From assembly GCA_015478945.1 (NCBI GenBank), contig JABUQX010053215.1, positions 5,001-20,000 on the forward strand: a DNA stretch of 15,000 nucleotides. The letters are read 5' to 3'. The notes under the pieces were generated by a model, which made no database searches, was not told the DNA's origin, and saw nothing but the letters and a program-made list of their open reading frames with translations. The stretch's first letter is position 1; the number at the start of each line of letters is the position of its first letter. Below, in pieces: positions 9,531-15,000 of this stretch. Source of the DNA: Trachelipus rathkii. Lineage: Eukaryota; Arthropoda; Malacostraca; Isopoda; Trachelipodidae. The position numbers were made by a program, and so were the translations under genes.

Positions 9531-9654
9531 TAACAATAACTGACCTCACAATGTGTGATGTAAGAGTTTTTTAATTATTCAGTTATATCAAACGTTTGGT
9601 AACTAATTACTTGTATATTTGAAGTGTTCCTTTGAGTACAATTTGCTTAGTGAT

Positions 9655-9822
9655 ACGCAGCTGGCGGCGGAGCGGAGCCAAAGACCAGTGAGCAGTGGAA
9701 CTAAAATGTTTTGAATGGATCAAGACTGGAGCATACGTGTTTATTGATGGGTGGGGCTGGAGCAGGAGAAGGAGCCGACATGTCGAAGAATTAAGGTGCC
9801 GTCGCCCGGCTCCGTAAGTTTA
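9655..9822 (+). other. GC-rich island, possible exon with consensus donor
   Basis: It stands out from the AT-rich surroundings. It contains purine-rich GGAGC-type repeats (GGCGGCGGAGCGGAGCC at about 9662, and GGAGCAGGAGAAGGAGCCG near 9759) and ends with CGGCTCC then GTAAGT at 9814-9819, a perfect splice donor hexamer. The frame read from 9748 (after a TGA) gives GLEQEKEPTCRRIKVPSPGS before the donor. An untranslated or coding exon is possible. A decayed GGAGCC hexamer array, as in the neighbouring islands, explains the composition equally well. Confidence 0.25.
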
Positions 9823-10200
9823 TATATTTTTATAAGTAATTCCCATCAGCTCATGCACAAATTATTTACAGTGTGTATTTGTCTTATAGGATTTTGTTGC
9901 GCTGGAATACAAAGAGCTCTTGATCGGGTTATTGTCTATCATTACAATTTACCGATATTTATATGGGAAAAAAATATAAATTTTAAATTAGATTAAAATG
10001 TTAAAAGAATTATTTTTTTTTTTTTTTTTATTATTTTTTTTTTTTTTTTTTTTGGGGGGGGGGGGTGCATTTCATAAGGAATAATTTTTTTACATTTCTT
10101 TGTAATTGTGTACCTCTAGCGTGAATATTAGAATTGAGTACATAGTTAAGAGTGCTAGTGAAGTGCTTAATAACAAAACGAGTGTCATAAATTCTAGTGA
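9823..10200. other. AT-rich stretch with homopolymers
   Basis: Apart from the T/G tract at 10013-10065 (listed separately) there is no recognisable feature. The open frame continuing from the 9655-9822 island to 9996 loses any protein-like character after the donor. Confidence 0.5.
10013..10065. repeat. Long T-run then G12 tract
   Basis: 17 T, an ATTA interruption, a further run of T to 10053, then exactly 12 G (10054-10065). It has the same order as the smaller tract at 741-768. It may be a microsatellite compound, the reversed tail of a retroposed sequence, or a sequencing artefact. Confidence 0.9.
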
Positions 10201-10345
10201 TTATATGATAGTAGATATGAATACTATAGTATATATATATAGTAATCTATAATATATATATATATAATACGTAGTAAGTCCTAATTACTATATATAGGTA
10301 TTATGATATATATATATATGCTAGGTGATAGTATATATATGATAT
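10201..10345. repeat. TA-rich block with TATAGTA motifs
   Basis: Irregular TA repeats with single G/C breaks, of the same type as 8682-9055. Confidence 0.8.
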
Positions 10346-10930
10346 ACGGCGTATTTAAAAGTGTGACTCCAGGTGAACGGTAAAATCTAAGGTCAATAAA
10401 ATGGTAAGCGTAGATTTCAAGGATTTGAGGTTTAACATGACATTAAGTTAAGACGTGCTTGGATTTTTCAAAATGTAATTTAGAATATATATACAGATAA
10501 AAGTAATAAGAAATTGATATAGTAGTTTTTTTATGTACTACGTATAGTTTTATATAAAATGAGTAAGCTTTATTTCATGATAAGGACTATTAGTTATTTA
10601 ATAGTATTAAAATTTGTATGTAATGTACGTAAAGTTTTGTAGAGACGCCTTGATAATGAATACAATTAATAATTTACATAATTTTGTATATAATTTTTTT
10701 TGTATCGCGGGGTGGGACGTTCGGCTCCCTCTATATCATAGCTCCGTCGCCTCAGTAGCGTGCGTGGAGTGTTTCTTAGAAATAAAAATACCTCCAATAA
10801 ATTACTAATAATATACTTAAATTTATGGAATAATGATTAAACAGACGAGTTAAATAACATATTCCAATTATCAGATGAACATATAGAAAATAATATAATA
10901 AAAATAGAGAAGTGGAAAAATCAATAAATA
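10346..10930. other. AT-rich stretch with a small GC-rich island
   Basis: Mostly featureless. A GC-rich patch at about 10703-10770 has a T-run, GCGGGGTGGG, CGGCTCC and CTCCGTCGCC, echoing the 9655-9822 island (which has GTCGCC and CGGCTCC). No gene is supported; the 64-codon frame at 10614-10808 shows no motif. Confidence 0.45.
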
Positions 10931-11030
10931 ATTAGATAAAATGAATAATGATAATAATAATAATACATAATATAATATATAAATAATAATATATAATAAA
11001 TACTGCAATAATGATATAATAATAATAATG
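10931..11030. repeat. (AAT)n microsatellite, short and degenerate
   Basis: About 100 bases of AATAAT/ATATAA repeats on plus. Confidence 0.85.
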
Positions 11031-11267
11031 AAAAAAAGTTATATATTTTCAATATTACTTTTGTACATTCTATAATCATACTTTTAATAATATTACTGAA
11101 TTTCTTAAAATTAATAAATCAATATACGCTAATATAATAGGAAAATTGCCACGAAAGAAAATTACTTCGAAAAAAATAAAATTTGTTCCCCCCGCTGATG
11201 TCTGTTTCATATCGAGAAAACTATTCCCTTGACTATAACTAAGCGGGTCATCATTATAATGGTCATT
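11031..11267. other. Short non-coding stretch
   Basis: It includes a C6 run near 11188-11193. A 70-codon minus frame (11288-11076) shows no recognisable motif. Confidence 0.4.
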
Positions 11268-12000
11268 AGTATATATAGATATCTGCATATAGTATAGGTA
11301 ATGTATATATATATAGTATAATCATATAATCAGCTATATCGTATATATATAATATATATATCATACTACTTATATAGTGTATAGTATAGTATTATATTAG
11401 GAGTTAATTTAATGCTATCAAAGTGAATACAGCAAAGAACGTATGAGTGATAAGACATAAAACATCATATTATATACGCGGAACGTATATAGTATATAGT
11501 ATATAATGATAATATGTAAATAGTGAAATAAGTTTGTTACTATATATGGATATAACCCCTAGTAACAAAATGGAGTATTTTATATATACTATATATATTA
11601 TATATAAGAATATCGTATAGGATTTTAATAACAGAGGCTGTAACTTATAGCTCTATATATAATTAGCTAGTACTGTATATATATACTCATCTAGTTGATT
11701 TAGTATTATAGTATATATATAATATTAATACATCTATATATATAATAGTTATATATTATTATATATAATATATAGTGATAGCTTGTGATATATATACTAC
11801 TTATATATATTATTTATCAGCTGAATAACTGTATGATGAATATTCCGAATAAAAGAAATTAGTTCACAATATCATAATATATGAATATTACTTTATATAC
11901 TATATATTATTGTTATATATATATAGTACTATATTATTATATTCTAATATATATATATAGTATATATATATATAGTAATATAGTATAATTGATATATAGC
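11268..12000. repeat. Large TA-rich block with TATAGTA motifs
   Basis: About 730 bases, mostly irregular TA repeats with TAGTA, ATCAT and GTATA breaks, and a few more complex insertions (about 11400-11470 and 11825-11875). It is the largest of the right-hand blocks. No coding content. Confidence 0.8.
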
Positions 12001-12009
12001 ACTTCATAT

Positions 12010-12180
12010 GATGAAGCCGAATCCCGGCAACTGTTTGCGAATTCGAATCGGATTCCGAATTGACTCGAATTTGGCAACATTCTTTTGAAAAGTATGTGAA
12101 TCCGCGAATCGAATTCCGAATCAATAATATAAGTAATATGAATCTCGAATGCGAATTCCGAAATCCATTGCGGATCCTTT
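12010..12180. repeat. Island of degenerate (TTCCGAA/CGAATT) motifs
   Basis: It contains repeated CGAATTCGAATC, GATTCCGAATT, CGAATTCCGAAT and GCGAATTCCGAA (for example at 12039-12061, 12108-12121 and 12146-12162) with irregular spacing. It resembles a decayed hexamer-like array, related in flavour to the TCCGAC island at 8411-8680. Overlapping open frames on both strands (minus 12214-11900, plus 12060-12269) arise because the motif contains no stop; I do not call them genes. Confidence 0.55.
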
Positions 12181-12724
12181 GCAAAGATTTTTTTGCCAAA
12201 TTAACATGTCCCAAAATAATGAAAATACTGGCTTCCTTTCAATCATTTATGTGGGAAGCTTATCGTTAAATAAAATTGCTTCTTTATTTCGGATTAGTGA
12301 AATAAACATTCCCATTTGTACAAATTAAGATTAGCATTTGTAATGTAAGTTTTTTTCTGTAAGAATTTCTCAATTTTCCAGGAGCAATTCTATTTCCTCT
12401 ACGGCGTCCTATTTATTTAACTTGACAATTTAAATAATTTTGATTAGAAAGACAAAAACCGAAGTGGCGAGGGAATAATTATTTCTGTCTTATAAGCTAC
12501 AGAAACCTTTTTCGCATTTAATATCTGCGAAAATTTCCACATTGTGTGAGAAATGAATGCCCTGTATTTAGAACTCTTTAGATGTAATGAAAAAAAACTC
12601 TGGGGATAAAAGAAGATCCTTCCTAACAGGAAAATGGTGCCGTTTGTGCTGGACTCAGCCTATCATGTCTGCTTGACTGCATGTTAGATTGAAGTTCTTG
12701 AAGAATTGACTACTATAGTTTTAT
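12181..12724. other. Non-repetitive stretch, nothing recognisable
   Basis: More complex than its flanks but without a long open frame. A small inverted repeat at about 12511-12530 (TTCGCA and TGCGAA) is the only structure noticed. Confidence 0.45.
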
Positions 12725-12900
12725 TCCGTATTATACTATATATTTATATGATAAATGTATATACTATATGATAATTATATTATATAAATATTATATTTAT
12801 ATTATTAGTATATATAGTATATATTATATATCAAGGTATATATATATATAGTATGAATATATTAATATCGTATATAGGTAGCTAATAGATATGTATTAAT
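12725..12900. repeat. TA-rich block with TATAGTA motifs
   Basis: About 175 bases, same type as the other right-hand blocks. Confidence 0.8.
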
Positions 12901-13068
12901 ATAGTAAACTCAAATCGTTTGACAATTATCTCCTTCTTAATTCCTTTGATTCTTTCACTCACATATCGTTTGGTTGTCATAGGTTGCTCGTCGTTGGTTT
13001 CTTCTTTCTCTTTCTGTCTTGAGAGTGCTGTAAAAAAAATGGGTTTTGAGTGGTTACGGATCAAAATT

Positions 13069-13080
13069 TGGTAGCAGGAG
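13069..13080 (+). other. LTR-retrotransposon primer-binding-site-like motif (weak)
   Basis: TGGTAGCAGGAG follows ATCAAAAT. Many arthropod Ty3/gypsy elements have an LTR ending in CA, a few A/T bases, then a TGG-starting primer binding site complementary to a tRNA 3' end. The downstream 400 bases are T-rich and non-coding, as a leader could be. No second LTR, gag frame or matching LTR start was found, so this is only suggestive. Confidence 0.22.
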
Positions 13081-13499
13081 TGATGTGTGCTTTATGAGTT
13101 AAACAGCTTGCTTGGCATGCGATTTTAATTACTGATTCCTTCTAGAGTTTGTATGCTAGAACGTTTGCGCACTCGTTTTAAATGTCGCAATTGGGTTTCA
13201 TATTTTCGTAAAAGGTTCCTCTTCTCCATTCAGCTATTTTCGTTGTTCTCGCTTAAATCGCGGTTTCTTGTTTAAACTTTTGTACGCCGGGGAAAATAGT
13301 CGAGGATTTCTTCAATTCTTTTTTGGTGAATGTTGATTTTGTTCCTTTTTGTTGTTACCTAGCTTTCGATCAAAGTTTGTTTTTTTCTTTTCCGAAAACG
13401 TAAAGGGTGCTCTAAATAGTCTTTTTATTAAATTTTTAAGACACCGGACGGTTTGGTTTTGAAACTCCTATGAGATTGCCTAAGAGTTTGTAGCGAAAC

Positions 13500-13585
13500 G
13501 TGGGCGTGGTTGTTTCGAGCGCGCCTGTTTCGTACAATCCTATTATATAGACTCTTACATCACACAGCTTGTCCTCAGTCTGTTC
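13500..13585 (+). promoter_or_regulatory. Candidate core promoter: GC-box-like, TATA box, initiator
   Basis: GTGGGCGTGG lies at about 13500-13509, TATATAG at 13544-13550 and TCAGTC at 13575-13580. The latter matches the arthropod initiator TCAGTY. The A of the initiator (13577) is 31 bases after the TATAG core, the right spacing for a TATA-initiator promoter. This region is GC-richer than its surroundings (GAGCGCGCC at 13518-13526). The transcript it would start is unknown: TA repeats begin at 13716. In an AT-rich genome TATA strings are common, so only the combination carries weight. Confidence 0.35.
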
Positions 13586-13715
13586 TTCCGTCAAATGTAG
13601 AATGTGTTTCGTCTTTATTGTCGTCCATTATTTATAGTTTTCTAAAAACGTTGTGAAATTGAAATTAAAATTCACGAGATTTTACAAAAAATATTTTTCT
13701 AATTATGGGTCGAGT

Positions 13716-13866
13716 ATATGATATAATATAGTATTAGTATAGTAATATTAAGGTGTATAAGTAGTCTAACCGTAGTTATAACTATTTATTATCTATTACG
13801 TATAGTACTATATATAGAAGTATGTATATATTAGTAAAATATATAGTAGTATATATAGTATTTTGA
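13716..13866. repeat. TA-rich block with TATAGTA motifs
   Basis: About 150 bases of irregular TA repeats with TAGTA breaks, like the neighbouring blocks. Confidence 0.8.
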
Positions 13867-14262
13867 GAATATCGGGAAATATAAAACGAAATGTCTACAG
13901 GGGAGTGCTAGTTTGAAAGAATTTGATAAATGATTGAAGAATGAACGTATTAAATCGAGTTGATTGAGTGGTCAAGAAAGCGGGGTAAATAGAGAATAAA
14001 ATGAAGGGTGCGGCTGAGATGATTTGATGCATAGTGAAAAAGGAATGTGACATGATTAGTCGGCTTGGGGTTTAGTAGGCGGAGGTATCGGATGTATAGT
14101 GTGAGTGTGTGACTGAGAGTCGACCGGCTGGGAGAAGGTTGAAGAAATGAAGGTGCTTCAAATGATCATGTTAAATGGAAGCCTTGGAGAGAGAATATGG
14201 AAGTTTGGATCAGAGACGAAAAGTAAGTGCTGATTAATAGGATGAATTGGCGGGGTTTGTGA
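13867..14262. other. Purine-rich non-coding stretch
   Basis: A/G-rich on plus, with many GAATGA, GAGAGA and GTGAGTGTGTG-type strings. Short pieces of frame (for example around 14130-14210, Met-Lys-Val-Leu-Gln) look like decayed coding sequence of a retroelement, but no reverse-transcriptase motif can be pointed to. Confidence 0.4.
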
Positions 14263-14475
14263 AGGGGAAACGGTTGTTGGCCCACACTGGCCATAGGCCT
14301 GAACCCACATGACGAGCATACCGATGTGAGGTTCCTTCGTGTCAATGATGGTCTAAGATGGATTTCTGGACTTGCCGAGGAGCTCTCTAAAAAGTATAAG
14401 AAGGGCGGTAAGGCTGGTTTTTCTTTCCGAATTGCGTCATATTCTTCAAGCTACTGTTACTTTTGTTTCGGGTGA
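14263..14475 (+). CDS. Unrecognised 70-codon open segment, possible exon or TE remnant
   Basis: It is open from just after a TGA (14260-14262) to a TGA at 14473-14475, without needing a start codon. The middle reads HTDVRFLRVNDGLRWISGLA followed by EELSKKYKKGGKAG, which has ordinary protein-like composition in contrast to the low-complexity frames elsewhere in the window. I do not recognise the family. There is no clear splice site at its left edge. The frame ends inside a perfect inverted repeat. It could be a piece of a retroelement polyprotein, an exon, or chance in a locally GC-richer region. Confidence 0.25.
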   Translation, partial: RGNGCWPTLAIGLNPHDEHTDVRFLRVNDGLRWISGLAEELSKKYKKGGKAGFSFRIASYSSSYCYFCFG

Positions 14476-14502
14476 GTGGTACCCACGCACTTGTACCACT
14501 CA
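14473..14502. other. Perfect 10-bp inverted repeat, 10-base loop
   Basis: TGAGTGGTAC (14473-14482) and GTACCACTCA (14493-14502) are perfect reverse complements around CCACGCACTT. The stem is half G+C, unlike the AT palindromes abundant elsewhere, so it is less likely to be a by-product of composition. Confidence 0.85.
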
Positions 14503-14551
14503 GTCCCTTGAGAACGGGAAGGAAGGTGAGTGGATGCATGATTTGATGAAT

Positions 14552-14680
14552 TAATATATATATGTTATGATATATAATATAGTATAATATATATAATATT
14601 ACTGTATATATATATAGTATATATAAATGAATTATAGTAGGTATATTATTATAGGACGTAAGTATATATAGTGTATATAT
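14552..14680. repeat. TA-rich block with TATAGTA motifs
   Basis: About 130 bases of irregular TA repeats. Confidence 0.8.
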
Positions 14681-15000
14681 TGATTTTCAGCCCAATAGGC
14701 TGAGGATCAGGAGCCAGTTTGATTATTATTTTCTTTTCATTGAACAATAATTGAATGAAGTCAACGAACAGTTCTAGAAAGAATGATATAACAACTGATT
14801 AGAACTAATATAACAGTTACATGGAATACTAAATATATATCGAGATTAAAATTGTAAACAGATGATACATAACATGAAGTACGCTCAATAAATATTTTAT
14901 CAAAACCCTTTATTGTCTTTAAAAATTTAGTTATCGATACTTTGCAACTCATTATGTAATATCATTCATTCCCAATTTATGCCATGCCGGCTAATTTTTA
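14681..15000. other. AT-rich end of window, nothing recognisable
   Basis: It includes a small hairpin (TCAGCC at 14687-14692, loop CAATA, GGCTGA at 14698-14703). A 63-codon minus frame (14952-14761) is Ile/Val/Leu/Ser-rich with no motif. No gene is supported. Confidence 0.45.

Larger units (their letters stand above)
12901..13715. other. Complex T-rich segment, no gene identified
   Basis: It is the least repetitive part of the right half. It is pyrimidine-rich on plus at 12925-13020 and 13200-13440. No open frame above 60 codons except a minus one at 13064-12882 made mostly of Lys, Glu, Arg and Ile, with no motif. It contains the PBS-like motif and the TATA/initiator pair listed separately; it could be a 5' leader region. 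Confidence 0.5.

Noticed and set aside
11900..12269. Overlapping open frames of 104 (minus) and 69 (plus) codons
   Set aside because: Both result from the stop-poor CGAATT-type motif and adjacent TA repeats.

Overview
This is a eukaryotic, almost certainly animal, nuclear window, very AT-rich and loaded with microsatellites. The only recognisable protein-coding gene is the 3' part of a histidine acid phosphatase (lysosomal/prostatic/insect venom acid phosphatase family) on the minus strand. Its exons are split by introns with usable splice signals, which rules out a prokaryotic reading. The phosphatase type, the abundance of (TA)n and (AAT)n arrays, and an apparent TATA plus TCAGTC initiator fit an arthropod. 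Microsatellite density of this kind is common in decapod crustaceans, but that placement is a guess.

Layout. 1-2040 is non-coding, with a perfect 94-bp direct duplication (472-667), a T-run/G-run compound (741-768) and a TA tract. 2042-3783 (minus) holds the acid phosphatase 3' end: a clear exon with the catalytic His-Asp pair (3783-3457), a clear exon with the conserved cysteines (3115-2947), an 816-bp intron that is almost entirely (TA)n, and a tentative short terminal exon (2130-2042). The N-terminal exons with the RHGxRxP motif were not found and should lie beyond the window or in unrecognised exons to the right. 4133-6040 looks like transposon debris: a weak hAT-like C-terminal motif on plus, and two diverged copies of a frame-conserving minus-strand segment. 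6041-8100 is unannotatable intergenic or intronic DNA with one tRNA-SINE-like stretch.

8100-15000 alternates between simple-repeat blocks ((AAT)n, (ATT)n and TA-rich 'TATAGTA' blocks) and short GC-richer islands. The islands at 8411-8680, 9655-9822, 10703-10770 and 12010-12180 carry degenerate TCCGAC/GGAGCC/TTCCGAA hexamer-like motifs. 12900-13715 is a more complex, T-rich segment with a PBS-like motif (13069-13080) and a TATA/initiator pair (13544-13580). 13866-14551 is purine-rich and contains a 70-codon unrecognised open frame that ends inside a perfect 10-bp inverted repeat.

I found no convincing new biological system. The items most worth checking are the apparent GC-AG intron and the exon-fragment copy in the phosphatase gene, the frame-preserving repeat pair at 4918-6040, and the possible promoter near 13540.
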